Below are positions 1 to 12,800 of a DNA stretch of 64,000 nt, one piece after another (position 1 is the stretch's first letter; each line of letters opens with the position of its first letter). The stretch lies in NCBI GenBank assembly GCA_030248065.1, contig JASAMV010008909.1, positions 53,592 through 117,591 on the forward strand, written 5' to 3'. Below the pieces are notes generated by a model, which was not told where the DNA came from, did no database searches, and saw only the letters and a list, made by a program, of their open reading frames with translations. The stretch is from Rhynchonema sp. JSB1_4 (taxonomy: Eukaryota; Nematoda; Chromadorea; Monhysterida; Xyalidae). The position numbers and the translations under genes are program-made.

Positions 1-3000
1 ACCCCGCAGGAAACCATGTTCGCAAAAATAGTGCATGTTCGCGGTGCTCGAAAGCATGCGAACCGAACGCCCAATCGCAACCCCGAACGCATACTTGCGA
101 CACACCGAGAGCATGTCTAATTCCACAGCATGTTTCCATGTGGAATTCCTTCTGTCCACACTTTATACCCGGGTCATTGACACAAGTTTGATACAAGAAC
201 CCCGCAGGAAACCATGTTCGCAAAAATAGTGCATGTTCGCGGTGCTCGAAAGCATGCGAACCGAACGCCCAATCGCAACCCCGAACGCATACTTGCGACA
301 CACCGAGAGCATGTCTAATTCACAGCATGTTTCCATGTGGAATTCCTTCTGTCCACACTTTATACCCGGGTCATTGACACAAGTTTGATACAAGAACCCC
401 GCAGGAAACCATGTTCGCAAAAATAGTCCATGTTCGCGGTGCTCGAAAGCATGCGAACCGAACGCCCAATCGCAACCCCGAACGCATACTTGCGACACAC
501 CGAGAGCATGTCTAATTCCACAGCATGTTTCCATGTGGAATTCCTTCTGTCCACACTTTATACCCGGGTCATTGACACAAGTTTGATACAAGAACCCCGC
601 AGGAAACCATGTTCGCAAAAATAGTGCATGTTCGCGGTGCTCGAAAGCATGCGAACCGAACGCCCAATCGCAACCCCGAACGCATACTTGCGACACACCG
701 AGAGCATGTCTAATTCCACAGCATGTTTCCATGTGGAATTCCTTCTGTCCACACTTTATACCCGGGTCATTGACACAAGTTTGATACAAGAACCCCGCAG
801 GAAACCATGTTTGCAAAAATAGTCCATGTTCGCGTTGCTCGAAAGCATGCGAACCGAACGCCCAATCGCAACCCCGAACGCATACTTGCGACACACCGAG
901 AGCATGTCTAATTCACAGCATGTTTCCATGTGGAATTCCTTCTGTCCACACTTTATACCCGGGTCATTGACACAAGTTTGATACAAGAACCCCGCAGGAA
1001 ACCATGTTCGCAAAAATAGTGCATGTTCGCGGTGCTCGAAAGCATGCGAACCGAACGCCCAATCGCAACCCCGAACGCATACTTGCGACACACCGAGAGC
1101 ATGTCTAATTCCACAGCATGTTTCCATGTGGAATTCCTTCTGTCCACACTTTATACCCGGGTCATTGACACAAGTTTGATACAAGAACCCCGCAGGAAAC
1201 CATGTTCGCAAAAATAGTGCATGTTCGCGGTGCTCGAAAGCATGCGAACCGAACGCCCAATCGCAACCCCGAACGCATACTTGCGACACACCGAGAGCAT
1301 GTCTAATTCCACAGCATGTTTCCATGTGGAATTCCTTCTGTCCACACTTTATACCCGGGTCATTGACACAAGTTTGATACAAGAACCCCGCAGGAAACCA
1401 TGTTCGCAAAAATAGTCCATGTTCGCGGTGCTCGAAAGCATGCGAACCGAACGCCCAATCGCAACCCCGAACGCATACTTGCGACACACCGAGAGCATGT
1501 CTAATTCCACAGCATGTTTCCATGTGGAATTCCTTCTGTCCACACTTTATACCCGGGTCATTGACACAAGTTTGATACAAGAACCCCGCAGGAAACCATG
1601 TTCGCAAAAATAGTCCATGTTCGCGGTGCTCGAAAGCATGCGAACCGAACGCCCAATCGCAACCCCGAACGCATACTTGCGACACACCGAGAGCATGTCT
1701 AATTCCACAGCATGTTTCCATGTGGAATTCCTTCTGTCCACACTTTATACCCGGGTCATTGACACAAGTTTGATACAAGAACCCCGCAGGAAACCATGTT
1801 CGCAAAAATAGTCCATGTTCGCGGTGCTCGAAAGCATGCGAACCGAACGCCCAATCGCAACCCCGAACGCATACTTGCGACACACCGAGAGCATGTCTAA
1901 TTCCACAGCATGTTTCCATGTGGAATTCCTTCTGTCCACACTTTATACCCGGGTCATTGACACAAGTTTGATACAAGAACCCCGCAGGAAACCATGTTCG
2001 CAAAAATAGTCCATGTTCGCGGTGCTCGAAAGCATGCGAACCGAACGCCCAATCGCAACCCCGAACGCATACTTGCGACACACCGAGAGCATGTCTAATT
2101 CCACAGCATGTTTCCATGTGGAATTCCTTCTGTCCACACTTTATACCCGGGTCATTGACACAAGTTTGATACAAGAACCCCGCAGGAAACCATGTTCGCA
2201 AAAATAGTCCATGTTCGCGGTGCTCGAAAGCATGCGAACCGAACGCCCAATCGCAACCCCGAACGCATACTTGCGACACACCGAGAGCATGTCTAATTCC
2301 ACAGCATGTTTCCATGTGGAATTCCTTCTGTCCACACTTTATACCCGGGTCATTGACACAAGTTTGATACAAGAACCCCGCAGGAAACCATGTTCGCAAA
2401 AATAGTCCATGTTCGCGGTGCTCGAAAGCATGCGAACCGAACGCCCAATCGCAACCCCGAACGCATACTTGCGACACACCGAGAGCATGTCTAATTCCAC
2501 AGCATGTTTCCATGTGGAATTCCTTCTGTCCACACTTTATACCCGGGTCATTGACACAAGTTTGATACAAGAACCCCGCAGGAAACCATGTTCGCAAAAA
2601 TAGTCCATGTTCGCGGTGCTCGAAAGCATGCGAACCGAACGCCCAATCGCAACCCCGAACGCATACTTGCGACACACCGAGAGCATGTCTAATTCCACAG
2701 CATGTTTCCATGTGGAATTCCTTCTGTCCACACTTTATACCCGGGTCATTGACACAAGTTTGATACAAGAACCCCGCAGGAAACCATGTTCGCAAAAATA
2801 GTCCATGTTCGCGGTGCTCGAAAGCATGCGAACCGAACGCCCAATCGCAACCCCGAACGCATACTTGCGACACACCGAGAGCATGTCTAATTCCACAGCA
2901 TGTTTCCATGTGGAATTCCTTCTGTCCACACTTTATACCCGGGTCATTGACACGTTTGATACAAGAACCCCGCAGGAAACCATGTTTGCAAAAATAGTCC

Positions 3001-3116
3001 ATGTTCGCGGTGCTCGAAAGCATGCGAACCGAACGCCCAATCGCAACCCCGAACGCATACTTGCGACACACCGAGAGCATGTCTAATTCCACTGCATGTT
3101 TCCATGTGGAGCTCCT
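1..3116. repeat. 198-bp satellite array, about 16 head-to-tail copies
   Basis: The motif TTCGCGGTGCTCGAAAGC recurs about every 198 bp (near 35, 232, 430, 628, 826, 1023 and on to 3001). The array runs off the left edge of the window and decays after about 3110. Copies are nearly identical. Differences are a G/C switch in the atagtSCATG stretch, a few T variants, and one-base deletions near 317 and 911. Because 198 is divisible by three, frames without stops stay open across copies on both strands; this is a by-product of the period, not evidence of a gene. No splice sites, start context or protein family supports coding. It is probably tandem satellite DNA. Confidence 0.95.
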
Positions 3117-6100
3117 TCTGTGTCCACAGTCTTCATTCAGGTTCCTGGTAAGCATTGTATTCCAGTTTCGGTGCACTGGGTATGTGTATATGTTGCAGAT
3201 AAAAGTGTTATCAAACAAAACAGTGACATACCTGCTGTCTGAGTGGGGGACGGGGGTGTTTGTATACCTAGCTATCTACTTGTTTTGAAACATCATCCGC
3301 GGGAAACCCAACGATGGCCGTTTTTGGTGATCACATCGTGTGTGGACGCAGTGGGCGCATTGAACGGCTGAAATAATTGAATGGTTATGATAATTTGATT
3401 ATTACATAGTGCTTTCATTTATCATGCCAGTTGCAATAATTGGCTGATTAGGTTTCAAAAACATGAAGACATTTTGTGTATGCCTTTTGTGTAAGACAGC
3501 ACTTCTGGCGTTTTGTGAAAACATTTTACTCAATTAGAGCCCCCGGGTTCTCTTCGAAAGAAAACACATGGATATTGACATTTCTGGAACACATCGGAGT
3601 GCTGTACTTTGTGTGGGCTGCATGTGGAAAACTAGGATATCTTGTTTTCGGGAAGAATTATTTTAAAAAACCAAGCCATGACCAACCAATCATCGCTGTC
3701 AACCGGCAGACAACATTCAGATGCAAAAGTCAATGAATTGCCTTGTTGAATCAGGGATGGCGCCCAAGTGTAATTATGTTGTTCAATTAGTGGAATGCAT
3801 AATTTTGGCTTTGTGGATTTTAAAAATTTTCATCTGAAATCGCCGAGGCGCCGCGCGCATGCGTGAAGGATGGGAAAAGGGCAAGGGCAAACAGAGAGGA
3901 ATGAAGCATCACAGAACAAAACAGAGAACAAGCAAACATTCCGGCCGGAATATGAGGCAAATAGCATGAACAGATGAACCATGATCATGGTGGAATGAGG
4001 GGACATGAAGCAAGTCGACAATAATGGAGAAACAAGAAGGAAAGACACGTGGACTGGGGCAGGGCGCAGCGCAGCAGCAAAGCAACAATCTGTGCGAACA
4101 TAGTGGAAATAAATGAAGGGCGAAGAAAGAGGGGAGACAAATCACGAGCAGAACCCACCCATCGAGCTGACAGGACAAGGATTAAGCGCTTAAAAACAAA
4201 CCCGAACAGCAGTCTCATACAGGGACAGGTAGGCCAGGCCAGGACATCTTTTCTTAACACGCAGCAAAGAGACATATGTACACGTGTGAAAGCATAAAAA
4301 TGATCCGCAGTGGGGGAACTGAGAGCGTGTTCGCACATACAGTGTGTGAAATGTGTTCGGAAAACATCTTGGTTTTGCTGTGCCCGTTTGAGTCGAAGAA
4401 CAAGAGTGATCAAGTTCTGCGACAAAAGTAGGTTTGTGTGTTCAAGCGCACCGACCGCAAGAAGGACACTTTATAGATTCCAACTATAAACTCAGTTTTG
4501 CACGACGGTCAAACTTTGCGTCACAGGGCTTGATTTATGTCGCATTTTAGAGACGCATCCCCCCAGATACAAAGCACTCCGGTCAATGTGTGGTCAACTT
4601 TTTTTGACAAAAAAATAACCAGCAAAGATAATACCGTTGTGTGTTGCCTGCCTGCTGGTCTGTGTGTGCACAATGAAACCGAGCTTTGCTGACCTTATGC
4701 CCTGTTGCGCAGTGTGTTGTGCTGTTTTTTGTTTGCAACAAACTGGGGAGGGGTTGATCCAGATCATCATTCTGGTTAGAGTTCTTTGATCATGAATTGT
4801 GGGCGCGGATAACTGTTTGGACGTCAACGCACCCGGACCGAAATGACAGTTTTTGATGGGTATGGTCTCGAATGACACTTCAAACGCAATATGCCTTGTT
4901 TGAAACATGCGTGCACGTTGTTCACTCGCGCTGTTTATGATAATACGATAGAAAATTTGCTGCTGTGGAATGGTACACGTGCATCATAGCATCATACAGT
5001 ATGCAGAATGCGGCAGGTCAAACCACAGTCATCAAGACACAGACAAAACAAGTGTCATATGCAAATTGGCAGAGCTTTCGCCAGCTGAGGGACACATTCA
5101 TTGAAAATAATGAGCCAATTGGTGTATATGTCCACGGGTCACTCGCCCCGGTGTCCCGTTTTCGGGTGGCACAACCCCCAAACTTGGTGTGAGATCTGCA
5201 GCAGGCCAATGACACGATTATAGGCTAATAGTTTTGTCGTCAAATCAGACAATAATACATGAGCCCCAAATGAGCGCGAGAAATAATACATGTGATTTGA
5301 CGCGGTGATTTGACGACATTACCACACTACGAGCCCGGTAAAAGCAACTGCATTTTCTTGTGGGCAATAGGCGTGCATTCTTTTCTCTGCAAGAACTTTA
5401 GCTATATTTCCGCACAGTAATAATTGTTATTCGGCCAATGGGTGACACGTGCCTGATCTTTATGAAATTTTAACTTCAAATAAATCTCAAAGATTTTCTG
5501 CCGTCTGCGATTTGCCTCGCAAACAACAACAATCTGTTGACGTTGACAACATTTTACGCTTTTTTTGTTTTACTGTGTATATTTCATATCAAAACACAAT
5601 CCAAATGAGATAATAGCCGTTTTCATTTCACTCCGGGAAACAGATAAATTGTTTTTTTGTTTGAACTATTCGTTTTTTGAAGCGATATAATAAAAATGAG
5701 AGAGATCCCACCCCCCAGGTGCAGCAGTTACTGCACAAAGTTATGTTCCAATCTTGTTCTTTGTTTCTGCTCAGGAGGTGCACCCTTTTCCACCCGTGCA
5801 CCCGAAACGAAGACTCACAGCCAGGTACTATATAACTCTGCCCGCACCTCTTGGTGCAAAATATTAGTGATACAGTACTTGATTTGCAGCGGGAACCAAC
5901 TTTAGAAACAAACAAACAGAACGATTTACGCTTATGCACTGTGGAACTTCCATTGCAGCGCATCCATCATGGGATGCGAGGTGGCTCAATCGGAAAGTTT
6001 CCATTCAAGCCTTGGGACCCTGTCTTGTGGCATTGCCGCATGTGTATGTACATTTTGTTGTGTATGCATAAAATAGGACCAGATATGGTGTCCTGTGTGG

Positions 6101-8514
6101 GTAACTTGGTATTTTATCGAAAATGAAAGTTCTAGACACACGAGCTCAGACACAAGAGGGGTCGTGGATCAGAAACCTCAGGTGCACTGATTGTGTGTGG
6201 CTGTGGTGTGGATGTCTGCTTTATGTACAAATTGTGTGAAGTGTTGTTCGTTTTGTGTACTACTATGTACTATATTCCACACCAAAAATATTCTCTATGC
6301 GCGCATGCAAACCCATTGAAAAACATTTTCACTCATGCTTTTGTTTCGCGTTTTTGAAGCCAAAACGCGCGCTGTAGACACATTTCATGTCACATGCCTT
6401 GTTGGTCATTCTTTTCCCTGAATATTCAAGCTTAATTATTTTGTCTGAAGTCAATGTTTTTGCTTAAATTGCGCACCATTTACTTTTTTTAAATCCAAAT
6501 GATTTCTGAACTCTGCGAAATGTCTCTTTCCCTTCACTATTTCGCAGATTTCACAGAACTACATATGGGCACATGGAAAGAGAAAATAAATATAATAAAC
6601 AAATAGCGGGGAAAATAGAGCCCACCCCAGCCCAGTAATTAATATCACATATCGTGCGTACCATGGCGGAAGTGAATGTTTTGCTTTCACATGGCACTAC
6701 TGAATTTGGGGTTGCCATAGCCCATAACAGACAAATCTATGTGTATTGGCGCGTGATGTTTTAGGAACAAAGTTTTGCAAATTAAAAATTAAATTGGAGC
6801 TCAAAGTCAAAGTGATTAGACGTGAAGAGCCTGAACAAGTTAGTCCGAGTGCTTCTGTTTTTGTTTTGGGTATTAAAGCACGACAGTAGTCGTACGCCAC
6901 ACCGGCTCCACTAGTGCCACTATCTGAAAGAATAACCTAATAAAAATTTACGTCGATGCGCATATAAATTGCATTGCACTTCAGTCATTCATTAACCTCG
7001 GACATAAAAATGTTGAATGTGTGAATCTCCACACGCTTTCGAATATTTTGTACCAGCCGAAAACAATTTTAAACGTTTCACCAGGAATGTGCAAAAAAAC
7101 ATTTCCATATATCATGTTACCTTATTTTCAAATAACTTTAAAAATACATTGCATAATGAACTTGAACTCACTGAAATGAATTGGGGTCATTTCCCCCCGA
7201 GTGTGGCATTTTGTCGAAAAAGAATGTTTGTTTGCATTTGACTGTGAGTCATTTATAAGATGCCAACGTGGCTCCCTTCGGCTTCTAGTAGAACTATTAT
7301 TTTGTTTGAATACGCCCACTAAGTTTGCCAAAGTTTGCCGCTTACGATTCCTTATTACCGTACCCACACTCTCAAGTCCGCAATTTTCTTTTCTGCTCTG
7401 CTTTTTCTTTTTTCATGTGTCATTTTTGGAATTCATATTTTTTCAGTTTTATTTTATTGGATCAGCTCGTTTTTTACCGAGGTGGGGTTCACAATGTTTT
7501 GCTGATGTTTCGTGCAACACCGGCTACAGAGTGGAGTTTTGCCTTTGTTTTCAAAGGGGGTGGTTTACAATCATGAAAGTGGTTCTGTTTCATCATCACT
7601 GCTGATATATTGATACAAGCCTCCCAGTTTCGGTACATATTACCCCGCAGCATGGTCATTATTACAATTTTTGGTTTGGAAACAGGTTACTAGTGTACGT
7701 GCTGAAAAAACACCAAAACTAAACCATGAGTGCTTATGTAAATATACGCGGAAAATTATGATAAAATGCGTGCGCGTTTGAAAACTCATATTGTTGTCAA
7801 ATTTTTTGGGCTTACGCGCGTTTAAAAAATTCCAGAGAATTGTTGTAAGATTACTGCATTTTTTTACACTGCACTACTCAATGCTACTTGGAGGAGCTTG
7901 ATTGCGACCGTCCTACTTTTTAACAATTCTTTGCTGCTTTTCTCCTTTCATATAACAGTTTTTACAGTTTAAAATAAAATAATTGCACATATAATGCCCG
8001 TTCAGCGGCAGGTATCAAGCGCATTTCGGTAAGTGATGGCAAAACCTTTCATAATACCCCACATTATTTTATTCATGCTGTTGTGTTTACATAAGATCAT
8101 AATAATGTAATCCTCAGCAGCGCTCTAATTATTATATCAAATAGATAAATGCACATATGTAAGTGAGGCGTATTTAATACAATTTATTGGGTGCTAATAA
8201 ATGAGATAAATGTTCAATACGAAACTCTAGTCAGTTTTGTTCTCAATAATAATCATGACCAAGATAGCGTGGTTTAGGCGAGCTGCATGCGCAAATATTA
8301 CCTCTCGTACACGATTTATTCGCGTTTTTGTTTCATTTTCAATATTTTTTCGTAGATCAGTTATTACGTGCACTCGCACGGGAGTGTTTTTCATGTCCGA
8401 AGCTTGCGCTACTTTTTTAAGTGTTTAATGAATAATGAACCTATCCAACAACTTGACGAGCAATTTTAATCTGTCATTTTGCAGAACCAACGATTCCAGA
8501 GCCAATATTTCGGA
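3117..8514. other. Intergenic stretch, no gene recognised
   Basis: Both strands were read for splice-bounded exons and recognisable domains, and nothing convincing was found. Small open frames occur (for example an 86-codon plus frame at 3476-3736 and purine-rich DNA at 3840-4300) but have no family likeness and AT-rich, non-coding-like codon use. One dispersed repeat lies at 5221-5330. The right end should contain the promoter of the SOD mosaic gene; no clear core promoter element was identified. Confidence 0.6.
5221..5330. mobile_element. Small MITE-like repeat, copy 1 of 2
   Basis: About 110 bp with GTCGTCAAATC near the left end and its inverse GATTTGACGAC at the right. The interior, including aataatacatgagccccaaa, recurs almost unchanged at 47912-48028. 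Two copies with inverted ends suggest a small non-autonomous DNA element. Confidence 0.65.
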
Positions 8515-9878
8515 ATGTTTTATTCATTATGGAACTTATGGCCTCTGATGGCTATATTACTCGCTGCGGTTAACGCTCAGTGTGAGTGAAAACTTTTGGG
8601 ATTTAATCGTCCGACCCTATATTTGGTCCTAATATATTGCAGCTCTGTGGATTAGCCAATGTTTTTATTCTGGTTATGCGGGTCCGAAAAAAACATGCAA
8701 TGCCCGAAGCAGCCTAATGTGTGCAGTAGCAGACTGCACGGTTTGTCTACATAGGCAACAACAGTGGACCGCATGTTCAGGGTGATCCATAAATTTACGG
8801 ACACCCTTTTACATGACAGCAAGCCTCGAGCCTGAGCCAATGAAACGTGGAATGAAGGCAAAAACGAAGGCGCGCACATCATTGCGCAAAGCTTTTTTGA
8901 GAGTGGACCAAACGGCCCGAGAACTAGCCTCAAGAAAAAGGTTTCCATAGTGTTGTTGGCTCACCCTGCAACGTAAGGCATTATGCGTAGTAGATACGTA
9001 CCTTGTTGTCTCCTTGTGCACAAGAACACCCCACGATTTGACGGACTCAGGAAAAACCCACACCCGTTAACTTACAGTGTCATGCGAGCGTCAAAACACG
9101 TGCAAACGGTGTTCACCCAATAAGTTCTCCTACTACAAGTGTCGCGTGCAAAGTGACTGTTACGAGAACGAAGTGTGTGCGGATGGATTCTGCTGCAGCG
9201 CCGACGGACAGACACAATGTGAGTCTCTGGGAAAATTAGTGTGAATATTGATGCACGCAATGGGTGTGAAACGTTTTTTTGGAAAAAGATTTTCGATCGG
9301 GATTTGTAATTTGAGGTCGTTGAGTTAAATATGACTACATACAGGAACAACAATGATAGAAATCAAAGTCCGGACACTTCAGAGCCAAGCTTCATATTTG
9401 ATACCAGATTCTGAGCAATGCAACTGATCATCTTTCTCTTGCATTGTGTTGCACAACTACTCATTTTTATTCAGTCAATCGCTTTTTAGATAGTCTAACA
9501 TGCACGCATGCCGTCTACCCTACTTTCTGTAACACATGATTCGTAATCGTAATTCATTTTCACTGACTATAAAGAATGTTCGCCGTCACCATATGAGTCT
9601 TGCTATTGGCTGTAGATCGGGGACAAAGACAGGTTCCAAAATAGTTTCGCCACCGACATAGTTTTATTATGTATGGGTACATAAATCTCTATGCAAGGCA
9701 GGTGTACTGTGTGATGAAACATCACCTAACCCTTCCTACTACCCAGATACTACCGTATCCCCGTACGCGCCCGACATCTGCCCCGACGCAAGCAAACCGA
9801 CGTCGGCCAATCAGTGTGTGCAGGACTCGAGCTGTTCGTTCTATGAGAGCAATTGTGTGAACGGACAGTGTTGTGCTT
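8515..9878 (+). other. Mosaic gene exons 1-3: signal peptide and two Cys-rich EB/WAP-like modules
   Basis: Exon 1 carries the hydrophobic signal peptide and ends one base after the CAG codon. Exon 2 encodes an eight-cysteine module with the segment CRVQSDCYENEVCADGFCC, the spacing of nematode EB modules and of the second half of WAP domains. Exon 3 encodes a six-cysteine module ending VQDSSCSFYESNCVNGQCC. All three exons end in the same phase, consistent with module duplication by exon shuffling. Confidence 0.85.
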
Positions 9879-12800
9879 GTGAGTACAGTTACACTGTACC
9901 ATGGTATTTTACACTCATTCGCAGTTTAGATGGGCACACTTTTTGGTGTTTTCGACTGTGTGAGCAAAAAGTTGTGTCGCATGATCCGTCTTTCAGACAG
10001 TTACCCATACCTACACTGCATCTGCCATTGCAGTAGAGGAATGAAAGGTCTTGACAGTCTTGACTGAACTTCTACCCCACGGCGTCTGGGTGAACGCCTG
10101 ACCGACAAGTCTGAACCACAACGCTTGACTGACAGAAATTAGTGACTGTTTTTGATTACAGCATGTAGCAAACGTCGTGCGCAGCTGCAGAATTCAATCA
10201 CTTATGACTACTTGCCCGATTGTGAACTTGACGGACGATACTGGAGACCGAAACAATGCGCCAGTGCTACACAATGCTGGTGAGATTGTAATTAGATATT
10301 TTACTTGGACAAGTACACCCAAACCTGGTGAATTTGGAGTTCCACGTGCAACCAAGCCAGATTGCATGCTTGAACAAAAACGCATAAAGAACAAAAAAAT
10401 TTACTTTTACACTCAACTGTACACTTGTCTATACACGTGAAACACGTCAAGATTTCGTTTCTCAGCAACAAAGTACACCAAAAGTGTAAAAATTCACACA
10501 ATCAGGTGTTCAACGAAGTACGGCCGCGAGATCGGTGGCACGCGACCATCGGGATCGAATTGTCAGGAACAGCAACGCATCGAAGAAGCTCGAAATCCGT
10601 CGTCATGCCAAAGACAGACTGTCAAGCCGGGACTATGCAGCTTGGTGGGTGTGAAACATTCAGTGAAATAAACATTGTGAAACACGTGTGAAAACGAGAC
10701 GGCAAATACGCGGAACGCACGTGCTGTGAAACTTGTGAAAGATGTTATTTTGTACATGTAATGTGCGGAAAACCACGCAATTTGTGTGCTGTTATCACAC
10801 ACTGTTGTGTCGATTTGTTTGTGCACAATGGCACAAGGTGTGGCAAAAAAACACACATTCGTTCCGTTAAAAAAACACAAATCTTTTCGCAGCCCTACCT
10901 TGACTGTAATGTCCCAGGCATTGAAGTTGTGTCAGAAAGCACATGAAAACGTTTCGTAATTCGTCCGCCTCACTTCGCACAGGTCACCTACCTCTCCCCG
11001 TCCCCCATCCACCAATGTACGTGTGATGACGACTGTCCCGGCCAACAGAAGTGCTGTCTCAGCTCAACGGGTAGAACTTGTACGGTTACACCAGTGGTGT
11101 CAGGTGAGGGCACGCTTCACCGTCAAGCGATTTAGATTCTGAGTATTTAGGGTTCTAAACACACTGACTGTGGTCATACTTGAACTACTGATAATTCTGT
11201 CTGATCCGCTGTACCGACACGGAGTTGTGATATGCACTCAGGAAAACTGCTTTCGGTTCCACTTTTTAAGGCTTGGTTTGACCTGTTGGATTTAACTTTG
11301 ACTTGGCATTAAGATGGCTTGTATGTATACACCGCGCTCTGAAGCAGCAACCATAAGTAGGTGGCTAGTGCTAATTGTGCACTGGCACAATAGCACACGT
11401 CCACACATGCGGCCGGCTGGCTGAGGTTTCACGGATGGATGTATCATAATAAAAAACATAAATCACAGTCAAACCCAACTGAAAGCAACCAACAGATGCA
11501 TTACCGGCCAATATGTCGCAGCAAAAAAATAGCAACTGGTTCATCAGGTGGCGTGGTATCCTCCAAGCCCGGTGTGTGCCCGACGCAAGCCCAAAGTGGC
11601 CAGACCACTTTTAATCAATGCAGTCACGATCAGGAATGTGAGGGGACGCAGAAATGTTGTCTCGGACCTTTCGGACGCAGGTGCACCGCGCCGAGCAATG
11701 GTGGGTTTGGGAAAAGGTTTTGGGAAGGCTTAACGGGGCTGTAATAAAAATCAGGCTGCTGTAGGTTCGGCGAGGTTGTTGTATAAACGTTCCGTTCTGA
11801 ATAAGTATTGTACACTACCGCCTGGCAGTTGAACATGGCGAATTTGCATGCAAAGGTGCATGTACGGAACGGGGATAATTATGTTGTGGACGTCAAAACA
11901 TTGCAGACCCGCATCAAAGCATGGAAATCTTTGATTTTGCCCTACATACGGAAATAATAGCCAAACGCAAGACCGATTATATCCGATCACCATGGTCTAT
12001 CAACCGCCAAGTCTGTCATGAGATCCCGACGACATGATGTACCATGACCACATACCCAGTGGTTTTCTGAAAAAATGGCGTTTTAATAAAAAAATTTTTA
12101 TTAGCCACTGCACATGACGACCTATTTGTAATCAGCACACCTAAAGGGATTTACCGACGTTCTCTGCTCGTAACTTTTTTCAAAGAAAGCAGCTAGACCC
12201 CACTCCTTCCCATCCATTGCAGACCCTCACTACCCGACCACAAATGGAGGCGGTGGCACGCAGTGTGCAGGTGTAAATGAGGAGTACACGACATGTCGCA
12301 ATCCATGCGAACGAACGTGTCAACAGCCGAATCGATTGCCCTGCCCGACACTGACGTGTTCGGCCGGATGTCAATGCAGACCGGGTATGTGGGGGAGGAA
12401 TGGGGAAGGCTCAGCCCGCCTCACTTTAGGTCTATGTACGCCAATGTCCAAAACTGATGAAGGCTTTAGGTCTATAGTGGCCATCATGGAGGCACTTATA
12501 ATACTTTCTGTGGCAGGAAGGTTCTGCAAGACTTTGCTCTCCCTTGGATTGGCATAGACCTACCGTACATGAAAAAACATGACTTTCGGTTAGGTGGTCC
12601 TTATTTCTTGGTCCAATGGTACTTATATGTATGTACACAATGTACACCAACCTTGTATGTAGGTATACTGTATGTACGTATTAGCATGGCAAATGTTATA
12701 TTTAGTTTTTCGTTTGAGAAGCATTCTTGCGCTGGGGTGCCCCGTGGCATCATCGGTGCTAATAAGTGACCCAACACGCAAACTGATACTGTGCCACTGA

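Noticed and set aside
1..3116. CRISPR-like array of repeats
   Set aside because: The whole 198-bp unit repeats without variable spacers, and the genome is eukaryotic.
163..3218. Long minus-strand open frames (243 and 820 codons) across the satellite
   Set aside because: They arise because the 198-bp period is a multiple of three; other frames are open too, unit deletions shift the frame, and there is no signal, domain or splice evidence.
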